A stretch of 64,000 nt of DNA from Alteromonas gilva (lineage in GTDB: Bacteria > Pseudomonadota > Gammaproteobacteria > Enterobacterales > Alteromonadaceae): positions 372,001-436,000 of the forward strand of contig NZ_JAQQXP010000001.1 of the NCBI RefSeq assembly GCF_028595265.1, in the 5' to 3' direction. Shown here one piece after another: positions 25,697-34,219 of this stretch (the first letter of the stretch is position 1; every line of letters starts with the position of its first letter). A program made the translations under genes and the position numbers. The notes below the pieces were generated by a model that was not told where the DNA came from, searched no databases, and was given only the letters and a program-made list of their open reading frames with translations.

Positions 25697-27463
25697 ATGA
25701 AAACGTGTTTGTTTATTATTCTGTGTGTTGTTGCGTCGCGGCCGCTAGCTGCTGAACTGTTACAAAACGCACCAAACCGAAAGCAAATGCAGTTACTTGG
25801 TCAATGGGATGCCATCGTTGACCCGTTTGATGTTGGAGATAAAAGAAAGTTTTACACCTTTAATGGCCCCGCTGGGGCGAATGTTCTGCAGGAATTTAAT
25901 TTTAACAATGCTATGAAGCTGCATGTGCCCGGCGACTGGAACACTCAGGATGAACGTTTGTTTTGGTATGAAGGCAGTGTTTGGTACCACAAAACATTCA
26001 TCGCCGCGCCCGAGCCTGACAAGCAATACCTGCTTTACTTCGATGCTGTGAATTACCTGGCTACCGTTTATGTAAACGGAGAACAGGTAGGACAACACGA
26101 AGGTGGATTCACGCCTTTTCAGTTTAACGTGACTGAAGTGCTCACCGCCGGTAGCAACACTGTCGTGGTAAAAGTCAACAACCGACGTGAGCCCGACTAT
26201 ATCCCTACCATGAGCACTGACTGGTGGAATTACGGTGGTATTACGCGGCCAGTCAGGCTAATTGAACTCAACGCAACTTACATTGATGATTATCAGGTTT
26301 ATTATGCCGGCCACAATAGTATTGCTGTGAAGATCGGGCTGGCCGGTGAGCAAACTCACAATCAGCAAGTAACACTGAGCGTACCGGAGTTGGGCATTAA
26401 CCGGGTGTTCACGACCAATCAGGAAGGTAAAATTTACACCACCATTAACGCCGAGCCTCAACTGTGGTCACCTGATAACCCCCATTTGTATAACGTTGAG
26501 CTGACACTGGCAACGACGACATTACACGACAACATTGGCTTTCGAACCATTGAGGTAAGGGGGAATGACATTTTGCTCAATGGCGAATCCGTGTTTTTAC
26601 GCGGTATTGCGATTCACGAGGAAAAGCCATTCGGTGACGGCCGGGCATGGAGCAAGGAAGACGCCAGAACATTGCTGGGCTGGGCCAAAGAACTGGGATG
26701 TAACTATGTGCGGTTCGCTCACTATCCGCACAATGAGAATATGCTTCGGATGGCCGATGAACTCGGTCTCATGGTGTGGGCTGAAATTCCGGTTTACTGG
26801 GATATTCAGTTCGACAATCCTGCCGTGCTGAGCAAAGCGAAGCAGCAATTTGGTGAAATGCTTAGCCGGGATAAAAACCGCGCCGCTGTGATTTTGTGGT
26901 CTATTGCTAACGAAACACCCAATACACCAGTGCGGACCGCATTTTTATCGGAGTTGGCTGAGACTGTTCGTGAGACAGACCCAACGCGGCTGGTAACAGC
27001 GGCAATTAATACCCAAACGACAACCGCGAATGGCCGCCTGATAGACGAAGACTTCGCCGGTGTTGTGGATGTGATTGGCATTAACAGTTACTGCGGCTGG
27101 TATTATGATAGCCCGGAAACCTGTGCAACCTACCGTTGGCAATCGGCCTTTGATAAACCCACTATTGTTAGTGAGTTTGGTGCCGGTGCGCGGCAGGGGT
27201 GGCATGATACCGACGACACTGTATTCAGTGAGGAATACCAAAGCCGGGTGTACAAAAATAATTTAGTGATGCTGGAAAATATGCCTGACTTACGGGGGGT
27301 ATCACCGTGGCTATTAAAAGATTTCCGTGCTGCACGTCGGCCTCTGGCGGGGGTGCAGGATTATTGGAACCGCAAAGGCTTGCTGAGTGAACAAGGCATC
27401 AGGAAGCAAGCTTGGTACATAATGCGGGACTGGTACCAGCAGAAGCAACAGGCCGGGCAATAA
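25697..27463 (+). CDS. Secreted glycoside hydrolase family 2 enzyme (beta-glucuronidase-like)
   Basis: A 588-residue GH2 protein. A signal peptide (KTCLFIILCVVASRPLAAE) supports the start at ATG 25697 over the longer reading frame. Then come the jelly-roll sugar-binding domain (VPGDWNTQDE, AVNYLATVYVNGE, HEGGFTPFQF), an Ig-like domain and the TIM barrel. The acid/base is Glu406 in WSIANETPN and the nucleophile is Glu493 in IVSEFGAGA. It should hydrolyse terminal beta-linked uronic acid or hexose residues outside the cytoplasm. A clear paralogue, broken by an insertion, lies at 54.5-56.6 kb. It stands alone, with a terminator-like hairpin 25 bp past its end. Confidence 0.88.
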   Translation: MKTCLFIILCVVASRPLAAELLQNAPNRKQMQLLGQWDAIVDPFDVGDKRKFYTFNGPAGANVLQEFNFNNAMKLHVPGDWNTQDERLFWYEGSVWYHKTFIAAPEPDKQYLLYFDAVNYLATVYVNGEQVGQHEGGFTPFQFNVTEVLTAGSNTVVVKVNNRREPDYIPTMSTDWWNYGGITRPVRLIELNATYIDDYQVYYAGHNSIAVKIGLAGEQTHNQQVTLSVPELGINRVFTTNQEGKIYTTINAEPQLWSPDNPHLYNVELTLATTTLHDNIGFRTIEVRGNDILLNGESVFLRGIAIHEEKPFGDGRAWSKEDARTLLGWAKELGCNYVRFAHYPHNENMLRMADELGLMVWAEIPVYWDIQFDNPAVLSKAKQQFGEMLSRDKNRAAVILWSIANETPNTPVRTAFLSELAETVRETDPTRLVTAAINTQTTTANGRLIDEDFAGVVDVIGINSYCGWYYDSPETCATYRWQSAFDKPTIVSEFGAGARQGWHDTDDTVFSEEYQSRVYKNNLVMLENMPDLRGVSPWLLKDFRAARRPLAGVQDYWNRKGLLSEQGIRKQAWYIMRDWYQQKQQAGQ

Positions 27464-27487
27464 TGAATGACGTGAGCCAACAAAAAA

Positions 27488-27506
27488 GCCCCTCGTGGAG
27501 AGGGGC
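27488..27506 (-). terminator. Rho-independent terminator of the DJ-1-like gene
   Basis: A perfect 7-bp stem GCCCCTC/GAGGGGC with a 5-base loop. On the minus strand it is followed by six T residues (AAAAAA at 27482-27487 on the plus strand). It lies just past the stop of the minus-strand gene at 27523 and may also slow transcripts from the GH2 gene. Confidence 0.8.
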
Positions 27507-27522
27507 CTGTGGTTTAATGCTA

Positions 27523-28206
27523 TTACGCCAGTAGTTTAATCAGCGCATCGGCGGCCGGCCGCGACGAGGGCGGGTTCTGGCCGGTAACTAATAAGTCATC
27601 GGTGCACACCTTTACGGCAAAGTCGTCGGCTTTTTCAAACTTGCCGCCTCGTTTTGTGAGCTCATCTTCGACAAGATAAGGCACAACGTTGGTCAGCTCC
27701 ATCGCTGCTTCTTCGCTGTTGGTAAATCCTGTTACGGCCTTGCCATCTACCAGGTATTTGCCGTCCGGTGCTTTGACGTCTTTAAGCACAATCGGCGCAT
27801 GGCACACAGCGCCTACCGGCTTGTTGGCGGCAATGGTATCTTCAATCAGCTTAATTGAATGCTCGTTGTCTGACAGATCCCACAGCGGGCCATGCCCACC
27901 GGGATAAAAGATTGCATCGAATTCTTCAGCGCGTACGTCTTCCAGCGGAATGGTTGAGGAAACCGCACTTCGGGTTAGTTCATCTTTTGTGTAGCGTATG
28001 GCATCGTCGGTGAGTGCGTCATCGGCCAGACTGTTCGGATCGATAGGCACTTCGCCACCCAGTGGCGAAGCCAGCGTAATGTTGTAGCCCTTGTCTTTAA
28101 ACGCATAGTAGGGCGCAGCGAATTCTTCCAGCCACATCCCTGTTTTGTTGCCGGTGTCACCCATGATGTCATGCGATGTCATTACCATAAGCAGGCGTTT
28201 AGACAT
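27523..28206 (-). CDS. DJ-1/PfpI family protein (Hsp31/glyoxalase III-like)
   Basis: A 227-residue class I glutamine-amidotransferase-fold protein. The nucleophile elbow is AVCHAPIVL with Cys135 and adjacent His136; the acidic partner is in WLEEFAAPYY (Glu27/28), and FYPGGHGPLWDL is the conserved loop around residue 105. The pattern with an EEFA segment after a short N-terminal extension is that of the Hsp31-like branch, which degrades methylglyoxal without cofactors or repairs glycated proteins. ATG 28206 follows AAGGAG. Single gene with its own terminator; probably a stress-response protein. Confidence 0.87.
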   Translation of the reverse strand: MSKRLLMVMTSHDIMGDTGNKTGMWLEEFAAPYYAFKDKGYNITLASPLGGEVPIDPNSLADDALTDDAIRYTKDELTRSAVSSTIPLEDVRAEEFDAIFYPGGHGPLWDLSDNEHSIKLIEDTIAANKPVGAVCHAPIVLKDVKAPDGKYLVDGKAVTGFTNSEEAAMELTNVVPYLVEDELTKRGGKFEKADDFAVKVCTDDLLVTGQNPPSSRPAADALIKLLA

Positions 28207-28489
28207 AGTTTCTCCTTGCTGTCGTTTATTAAATCTGTAGTCATTGATTCGTTTGAAAGGCGATGTTAGATCAAGAAATCTTAACGATGCTGTTTGAATT
28301 TACGGGATGTAACACCGGGGACTCGTCTATGGCAAAGCAGATGGAGAGTTATGTGGTGATATTAACTCGCAAGCTAACTACGGGACATTAATAAAACCTG
28401 ATGTCAGTACAGCATCATTTTGAGAAAGAGGGATTTATAATTTTACTCGTGGCCACTCATAACTTAATAGTTCAACACACGAAAACATT

Positions 28490-28738
28490 ATGCAAACACT
28501 GACATTAGAACAAGCAGAGCAAGTTGTTGGCGGTGACTCCAGTAGAGAAAACACTCAATTTATTGCAGGTATGATTGCTGGCGCCTTTAGCGGTGGTAAC
28601 GGATTTGTTATGGGTGCTGCCGGTTGGTTAGCGGGGAAATATCATGACTTTCAGGGCCATGTTTCTGCTAATGGACCAACAGGTGCTCAATCTAACCATC
28701 GTACAACAGAACAGTATCGTCAGATGCAGGGCGGATAG
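28490..28738 (+). CDS. Double-glycine leader peptide, bacteriocin-like
   Basis: An 82-residue peptide. Its first 15 residues (MQTLTLEQAEQVVGG) form a textbook double-glycine leader of the kind cut by C39-peptidase ABC exporters. The 67-residue mature part begins DSSREN and contains a Gly/Ala-rich amphipathic stretch with GMIAG and GAAGWLAG, GxxxG-type motifs found in class II bacteriocins, then a polar, histidine- and glutamine-rich tail. No exporter or C39 peptidase gene lies in the window, so secretion would depend on a transporter elsewhere. The 60-residue membrane protein 76 bp downstream could be its immunity protein. Upstream 283 bp are gene-free. Too short for certainty; could also be a secreted signalling peptide. 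Confidence 0.7.
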   Translation: MQTLTLEQAEQVVGGDSSRENTQFIAGMIAGAFSGGNGFVMGAAGWLAGKYHDFQGHVSANGPTGAQSNHRTTEQYRQMQGG

Positions 28739-28745
28739 CTGAAAT

Positions 28746-28775
28746 AAGGGGCGGTTTCTCGCGAAACCTTCCCTT
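28746..28775 (+). other. Intercistronic hairpin between the leader peptide and small membrane protein genes
   Basis: Nested inverted repeats: outer AAGGG/CCCTT (28746-28750 and 28771-28775) and inner GGTTTC/GAAACC (28753-28758 and 28763-28768) around a TCGC loop. No T-run follows, so it is more likely an attenuator or mRNA-stabilising element than a full terminator. It would let the upstream peptide be made in excess over the downstream protein. Confidence 0.55.
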
Positions 28776-28814
28776 AAATGCGAAATATGAAAAATACGAA
28801 TGTAAGGACAACCT

Positions 28815-28997
28815 ATGTGGAAAAAACACCACTTTTGGGATGCAATTTTTACTTTGCTGGCGGCGGTGCTTGGCATTGCGCTGTTTTTTGAACCGGGTTT
28901 GATTGCTTACGACATCGTAAGAATTACGGTACTGATTGGCTTAACGGTTTTGCCGGTAAAATATTTACTGAAAATCCGAGCGCTGTCTAAACAATAA
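28815..28997 (+). CDS. Small two-helix membrane protein, possible immunity protein
   Basis: A 60-residue protein of two hydrophobic segments (about 9-29, with DAIFTLLAAVLGIALFF, and 34-52) and a basic C-terminus (KIRALSKQ). ATG 28815 has AAGGACA upstream. Size, topology and position behind a double-glycine peptide resemble bacteriocin immunity genes, but no sequence motif proves it. It could equally be an unrelated small membrane protein. Confidence 0.6.
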   Translation: MWKKHHFWDAIFTLLAAVLGIALFFEPGLIAYDIVRITVLIGLTVLPVKYLLKIRALSKQ

Positions 28998-29039
28998 ATA
29001 CCCGCTCATTTAACATTAGCGGGCTGAGCCAATCAATAA

Positions 29040-29738
29040 TCAGCTTTGTTTTAACCGCATTAAGTCGTTGTGCAATCTGTCGGCGATGCGTCGGAAGGTT
29101 TTACGCCAGGCGATGTTTTGCGCGACGGGAGAGGCACTGTCTACCTGTAAATTGGGATCGCCTTTAATCACCAGCATATTGCCCGGATTAAGTTCCATGC
29201 CGTCTTCAATGACGGCCAGTAACTCACCGGTTTTTGAGTTGGCCACGACGGCCTGAAAGGTAATAGACCCCAATCCGTTCCGATGCCCTCTGGATACTAC
29301 CGTATCGCGATTAGCATCTTTGTAGCGACGTTGATAAGGCATAAAGTTCATCAATCTGAACTCAATTGCCAACACATTATCACCGCCTCGATTAGTCGGT
29401 TTAAGGCCACTTTTTTGTTCGAAGGTGAGCTGCGCAAAATCATCAAAATGCTGACAAATTTTATCCATTTCGTCCCAGGTGGAATCATTCCAACTGTTAG
29501 TCAGGTCGTTGTTGGCACTTTCATCAACGGTTAATTTATCAAACTGTGTTGGGAAAAATATGACCTCGTCATACTGGCTGAAGTCAGTTTGGGGGTTTAC
29601 CACAAAGCGGTCGAATCGGGTATTTTGTAATTGTTGCAGGTTGGAATCAGGTACGGCAGTAAACTTAACAGCTTGATCTTCAGTCACAGAACACGCACTT
29701 AACACAGACAGGCTGAGTATGATTGTGAATAGTTTCAT
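29040..29738 (-). CDS. DUF3313 family lipoprotein
   Basis: A 232-residue protein with a lipoprotein signal (lipobox LSAC, Cys16). The QYDEVIFFPTQFDKLTV strand and GHRNGLGSITFQAVVANSKTG match the DUF3313 outer-membrane-lipoprotein-like family of unknown function. ATG 29738 gives a perfect signal peptide. Convergent with the small membrane protein gene. No operon partner; 239 bp without a gene separate it from the next gene upstream of it. Confidence 0.7.
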   Translation of the reverse strand: MKLFTIILSLSVLSACSVTEDQAVKFTAVPDSNLQQLQNTRFDRFVVNPQTDFSQYDEVIFFPTQFDKLTVDESANNDLTNSWNDSTWDEMDKICQHFDDFAQLTFEQKSGLKPTNRGGDNVLAIEFRLMNFMPYQRRYKDANRDTVVSRGHRNGLGSITFQAVVANSKTGELLAVIEDGMELNPGNMLVIKGDPNLQVDSASPVAQNIAWRKTFRRIADRLHNDLMRLKQS

Positions 29739-29977
29739 AAATTTTGCGACCTCTTCCGTTGCAGGTATACGGTGTAATTTGTATGTTAATTAACCATTAC
29801 AAGTAAGTTACAACTTTGGGTTATGCGGTACAAGCTTTTTTCTCTGTAGCGTGTTACCAAATTTCGCATAAGTTTTATTAATTTTAAGCGCCGGCATATT
29901 ACTGCGGCGCACAGTATGCAAATTCCTGTTCACGTAAAGCGCCCTGTGCGCCGTTGTCCGCTGGCGGCGTATATCCT

Positions 29978-31144
29978 TTAGTGCTGCTGGTGGTATGCAC
30001 TCAGCGTTGTAAGCGCTAATAAAAATACATCGGCACTTTCATCGCCATCAACATTCTTAACAACGGTTACGGCCCGTTGGTGATCGGTACATAAAATCAG
30101 CATAGTGATGCCGCCCATGCTGCCTCCGGAGTGCATGACGGCGTTAGGCATAGCGGCCATCATGTGTTGGATCTCAGGGTTCTGTCGATAGGCGTCGCGG
30201 TGCCGGTAATTGTTAAAGCCGATATTCCAGCCAACCCCATACTCTACCGCCTGGCCGTCATTTAATGTGGCTTTGCTAAACAGCATTTTAACCGATTCCG
30301 TGCTCAGGTATTCGCCGTTAAGGTGCGCCACCGCAAAGCGGGATACGTCGGCAGGTGATGCGATCATGCCCCCGCCCGCCCACTTATAGCTGTGGTCGGT
30401 TTGAGGGGAGTTATATAACTTACCCTCATACACGCTGTAGGGTCTCTGACGATGTGCAATGATCGCATATTGGTCATCTAACGCACTGTCGTGCATCGAA
30501 AGGGGTGAAAATACTTCCTGCTGAATAATCTGGCCAAAACGGCGCTGATCATCCGCGGCTGCCATTGTCGCGCTTTCCATGACGGCGCTTACTACTGTCC
30601 AGCCAAAGGTTGAGTAGGCAAAAGCACTGCCCGGCGCAAAGCTTAAATCGTCTTGTTGAAATAGCGCCAAACTGCTTTGCATGGTGTCAAAAGGTTGGTT
30701 GAGCAAAAACTCATTAGCGCCTGCTTTATAGTGACGTATGCCTGCGGTATGTGAGGTCAGTTGTCGTAAGGTGATTGCGGGGTGCTTCGCCGGCCAATCG
30801 GGCAGGTAATCGGTAATGGGTTTATCGAGTTCCACGGTGCCTTGTTCTACCATACGCATCAGCGCGGCAGCCGTTATGACCTTGGCGACACTGCCAATGC
30901 GCATTTTATGCTGCGGGGTCATCGCTACCTGGTTTTCGAGATCGGCATAGCCATACCCTTTGGCCCAAACCAGGCCGTTTTTATCGGCGACAGCCACGTT
31001 GATACCCGGCACGGTATCGCTGGTTACGGCCTTCTCAAAATGCTTGTTGAGCGCAGCAGGCGGCGCATTTTCTTTCGCCGTCACAGTATGAATGCTACCA
31101 ACACTAAGTAATATCAATAACGGGTACAGAGCTGATGTCGACAC
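29978..31144 (-). CDS. Periplasmic serine beta-lactamase-fold hydrolase
   Basis: A 388-residue member of the class C beta-lactamase/D-alanyl-D-alanine carboxypeptidase superfamily. SxxK is SVAK at 85-88 (RIGSVAKVITAA), the Tyr motif is YST (FAYSTFGW), and the third motif is HSGG (MHSGGSMGG). An N-terminal hydrophobic segment ending near VTAKE is a signal peptide. GTG 31144 is preceded by AGAGGAAG. It is 47 bp downstream of the VanX-like gene on the same strand, so the two probably act together on D-Ala-containing peptides. It is only distantly related to the hydrolase at 7.2-8.3 kb. Confidence 0.83.
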   Translation of the reverse strand: MSTSALYPLLILLSVGSIHTVTAKENAPPAALNKHFEKAVTSDTVPGINVAVADKNGLVWAKGYGYADLENQVAMTPQHKMRIGSVAKVITAAALMRMVEQGTVELDKPITDYLPDWPAKHPAITLRQLTSHTAGIRHYKAGANEFLLNQPFDTMQSSLALFQQDDLSFAPGSAFAYSTFGWTVVSAVMESATMAAADDQRRFGQIIQQEVFSPLSMHDSALDDQYAIIAHRQRPYSVYEGKLYNSPQTDHSYKWAGGGMIASPADVSRFAVAHLNGEYLSTESVKMLFSKATLNDGQAVEYGVGWNIGFNNYRHRDAYRQNPEIQHMMAAMPNAVMHSGGSMGGITMLILCTDHQRAVTVVKNVDGDESADVFLLALTTLSAYHQQH

Positions 31145-31191
31145 GGGCGCTTCCTCTTTTACAATAGGTTTTCGGTACTAGATTACACAGC

Positions 31192-31875
31192 TTACTTTAC
31201 CGGAAAATCCCAGTAATTGGTTTTAGGATCTGATTCATGGGTAAAGTGCCACCATTCCATACTGTAAGCGCTGAAGTGATGTTTATGCATGATGCTTTTT
31301 AACTGGTAACGATGACGTTTTTGCGTTTCGGTTATTCTCGAATCATCGGTATTTGAAAGCGTGTCGAACATGTCAAACGGTGAGCCCATATCCACTTCTT
31401 TATAGCTGCCGTCTGCCTGTACTTGCTCAAGCGTCAGATCGATAGTGTAACCGCGGCTGTGCCCCGAGCGTGCAGCAATATAATCGGGCACTAAATCGGC
31501 CTTCTCGATGTTAGGGTAGTAGTCAGATTTGGTGGATTGGTCGCTTATGTCCTGCGCCCAGCGCATAAAATGGGCCACGGCTTGTTCCGGCCGGTAGCAG
31601 TCAAATATTTTTAAGCGGTAACCCTGGCCAGCGAGTTCCTCGCTGGCTTGTTTCAGGTCGTTTGCAGCAGCGCGGTGAAGCAGGCATTTTGCTGCCTCGT
31701 AGCCGTCGATCCGCGTGCCCACAAAGTTATCGTCGGAATAATAGCGGATCTCGGTGTTTACATCGCGAATAACGCTTTTTACATCCACAAACTGATGCGG
31801 TGTTGTGCTAGCCAGAGTCAGCTCAGAGGCAGTCAGTAAGATTAAACCTATGGCTGTGGTGGTTTTATTGATCAT
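31192..31875 (-). CDS. M15 family D-alanyl-D-alanine dipeptidase (VanX/DdpX-like)
   Basis: Hydrolyses D-Ala-D-Ala. The zinc site is visible as SGHSRGYTIDLT (His and Asp ligands) and EWWHFTH (base Glu and third His), and DCYRPEQAV carries the transition-state Arg. ATG 31875 gives a signal-like N-terminus (KTTTAIGLILLTASELTLAS) and 227 residues; a longer frame from TTG 31938 is less likely. The signal points to the periplasm, so it probably scavenges or trims cell-wall dipeptides and does not give glycopeptide resistance. Same strand as, and just before, the beta-lactamase-fold gene. Confidence 0.87.
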   Translation of the reverse strand: MINKTTTAIGLILLTASELTLASTTPHQFVDVKSVIRDVNTEIRYYSDDNFVGTRIDGYEAAKCLLHRAAANDLKQASEELAGQGYRLKIFDCYRPEQAVAHFMRWAQDISDQSTKSDYYPNIEKADLVPDYIAARSGHSRGYTIDLTLEQVQADGSYKEVDMGSPFDMFDTLSNTDDSRITETQKRHRYQLKSIMHKHHFSAYSMEWWHFTHESDPKTNYWDFPVK

Positions 31876-32044
31876 TGCTTTATACTCGTGGATTTGCCGG
31901 TGCCTTTGCTCGCGGGCGATTCGAAAAACGTCAGTCAATCGCTCAACCAGTCAGCTTACTATGCCAGAGTCTGCACGTTCATTGAAGAAATCGCCTGGCC
32001 AGGGGCGCGGTCGTTATGCATGCTGGCCAGATAAATTAAAACCT

Positions 32045-32806
32045 TCAGAAGCGCAAAGAAAGACAGCTTAATCCACCATCAATTTTTTGAAACTCAGACA
32101 TCGCGACTTCCCTTACCTCATAACCCAGTCTGGCAATATTGTCTGCCGTCACCGGAAACCCTTTTGGGACCAGCACCGTGTCGTTTATCCACACGCTGTT
32201 GGCCGCGTAGGCCTCCTCGGCAGGCACGGCAATCTGGTTAAACCGGGCAAAATCGCTGTGACTTTGCATTTCACCAAAGGTCAGCATGTGATTGTTTTCT
32301 AAGTAGCTGATGCCGGTTTTTAGATGCAGCAGTTCCGACATGGTCACCGTTGAACCCGTGTAACCGTGAGTTTGCAGGTGCTCTATCATTTGCGCCGCGC
32401 CGGCCTGATTGGTTCTGGCCGACAGGCCAATATAAAAATGCTTGTTCACCATCATGATGTCGCCGGCTTCAACGTGTCCCGGCGCCGTAATGGTTTCAAC
32501 TTGCTTATAATGTTTGCGCACCGCCGCACTAATATAATCCACCTCGCCACGACGGCTTATGGCCCCCGGATGGGTGAGCACGGCGACTGTTGGCGTCAGT
32601 AGCGCCACGTCTTCTACAAAGCAGGAGTCGGGATAGTCTTCCAGTGCTTCCAGTACGGTAACCTTGAGGCCACAGGCTTTAAGGGCGTCGATATAGTCAG
32701 CATGCTGCGCTAAGGCAAGCTCAAAGTCGGGTTTGCCCAGGTCGGCTTCGGTTAAACCATTCACCATTGCCTGGCAGGGCGTTCTTACTATTGCGTTTTG
32801 AAACAT
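32045..32806 (-). CDS. Dimethylarginine dimethylaminohydrolase-like amidinotransferase-fold enzyme
   Basis: A 253-residue pentein-fold protein. The signature is the guanidino-binding DYPDSCFVEDVALL segment (residues about 57-70), catalytic His in APGHVEAGDIMM, and the C-terminal nucleophile Cys248 in GGLSCLSLRF. Such enzymes hydrolyse methylarginines to citrulline and methylamines; arginine-deiminase-like activity is the alternative. ATG 32806 follows GGAAGA. It begins 13 bp after the APC permease, forming a two-gene operon that probably imports and degrades an arginine derivative. Confidence 0.85.
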   Translation of the reverse strand: MFQNAIVRTPCQAMVNGLTEADLGKPDFELALAQHADYIDALKACGLKVTVLEALEDYPDSCFVEDVALLTPTVAVLTHPGAISRRGEVDYISAAVRKHYKQVETITAPGHVEAGDIMMVNKHFYIGLSARTNQAGAAQMIEHLQTHGYTGSTVTMSELLHLKTGISYLENNHMLTFGEMQSHSDFARFNQIAVPAEEAYAANSVWINDTVLVPKGFPVTADNIARLGYEVREVAMSEFQKIDGGLSCLSLRF

Positions 32807-32819
32807 ATGTCTTCCGATA

Positions 32820-34046
32820 TCAGGTATACAAGACGCCGGCGCCAATGGTCGCCAGCAAAGAAAATACACTGGCTAGCGCCGCAATCACTAACCTGGTGTA
32901 GTTACAGCGCTTGCCTTGTTTTACGTCGTTCAACTCCAGCTTAATGCAGGCCAGGCCAGAGCCCAGGTAGGTAATAAGCACAGTAAACGTGGAAATGATC
33001 AACAGGTATTCAAAGCCTTTCAGCAGGGTGTTGTTGGCATTAAAGGCGAGTAAAAATACTACCACTGCGCTTGATGCCAGCAGTGCTCTTGCCGGCGTGC
33101 CGGCGCTGTTTTCCACACTAAAATAGGCAGGAAATACCTTATCGCGGGCGCCAGCCACCATAAAACTGCCCATCACCATTATCGTCACGTTTAAGGTGCC
33201 GCCAATAGCAAATAGCGCGCCAGCGCTAATCAGTATGGCCCCTGAATTGCCGATTAACAGTTTCGCCGCATCGTTAAAGGGTGAAGCTGAGGCGGCCAAT
33301 TGGCCGAAAGGCACAATCGACATAACCCCTGCCATGGCAATAACGTATACGGCGAGGGCGCTGGCGGTGCCCAGTAAGGAGGCGCGAGGAATGTTCTTTT
33401 TGGGGTTTTCAATATCTTCGGCTGGTATCGTTGCGCATTCTACGCCAATGAACGCCCACATAATCAGCAGGCTCATGGCGGCGATACTTTCTACTACGGT
33501 GACGTCGCCGGGTTCATAGGCCGGAATTGCCGCCAGGTCGCCGGCATAAATGCCCAGCACACCCACAACTAACAGTGGAATGATTTTTATCAGTGTCATG
33601 ACTAATTGCACGGTGCCGGCCGTTTTGACGCCGATTAAATTGATGAGCGTAAATATCACCACGCAGATAACGGCTAACAGAGTGGCGTGCACGGCAGTGT
33701 CGGTGAAGAGAGGTAAAACTGACAGGAAGTAACCGGCAAAAGAGAGTGATATGGCGGCTGCGCCGGCCACTAGCGACATCCAGTAGCCCCAGCCAACAAT
33801 GGCTGCCGGAAGCGCGCCAAATGCTTCGCGAACATAAAAGTAGGGACCGCCCAAGCCGGGGTTTCTGGCCGACAAATAATAATAACACATAGCTAAACAC
33901 ATAGCCGCCGCACCGGTAACCAGCCACCCCACAAAACTAAAACTGCCATAGGGTGCCAGTACGGCAGGCAATGAAAGGATGCCCGAACCCACCATCATGC
34001 CCGTCACCAGCGCCCAGGATTTCCATATACCTATTGACTTAGACAT
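32820..34046 (-). CDS. APC superfamily amino-acid permease
   Basis: A 408-residue protein with about 11-12 membrane segments. The first (WALVTGMMVGSGILSLPAVL) contains the G-S-G unwound helix typical of APC transporters, and GVECATIPAEDIENPKKNIPRA is the conserved loop of the PotE/AdiC branch. These exchange or import amino acids, often arginine-type. Downstream, 13 bp away, is the DDAH-like gene. The divergent cytochrome gene begins 173 bp away, leaving room for two promoters. Substrate is inferred from the neighbour. Confidence 0.86.
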   Translation of the reverse strand: MSKSIGIWKSWALVTGMMVGSGILSLPAVLAPYGSFSFVGWLVTGAAAMCLAMCYYYLSARNPGLGGPYFYVREAFGALPAAIVGWGYWMSLVAGAAAISLSFAGYFLSVLPLFTDTAVHATLLAVICVVIFTLINLIGVKTAGTVQLVMTLIKIIPLLVVGVLGIYAGDLAAIPAYEPGDVTVVESIAAMSLLIMWAFIGVECATIPAEDIENPKKNIPRASLLGTASALAVYVIAMAGVMSIVPFGQLAASASPFNDAAKLLIGNSGAILISAGALFAIGGTLNVTIMVMGSFMVAGARDKVFPAYFSVENSAGTPARALLASSAVVVFLLAFNANNTLLKGFEYLLIISTFTVLITYLGSGLACIKLELNDVKQGKRCNYTRLVIAALASVFSLLATIGAGVLYT

Positions 34047-34219
34047 GAATACTGACCGTGATCAAAAAATCTATTATACACCGGTTTGCCCGTGCCGGGT
34101 CACTACTTTTACTTTGCGCCTGTCCTGGTGTGATTGTTTTTTGCTCTCTTTCTCATCGCTAGTGCTAAGATTAAAATGACCTTAAGATAACAACACGACA
34201 TTAAAAAGGGAGGCGCGTT

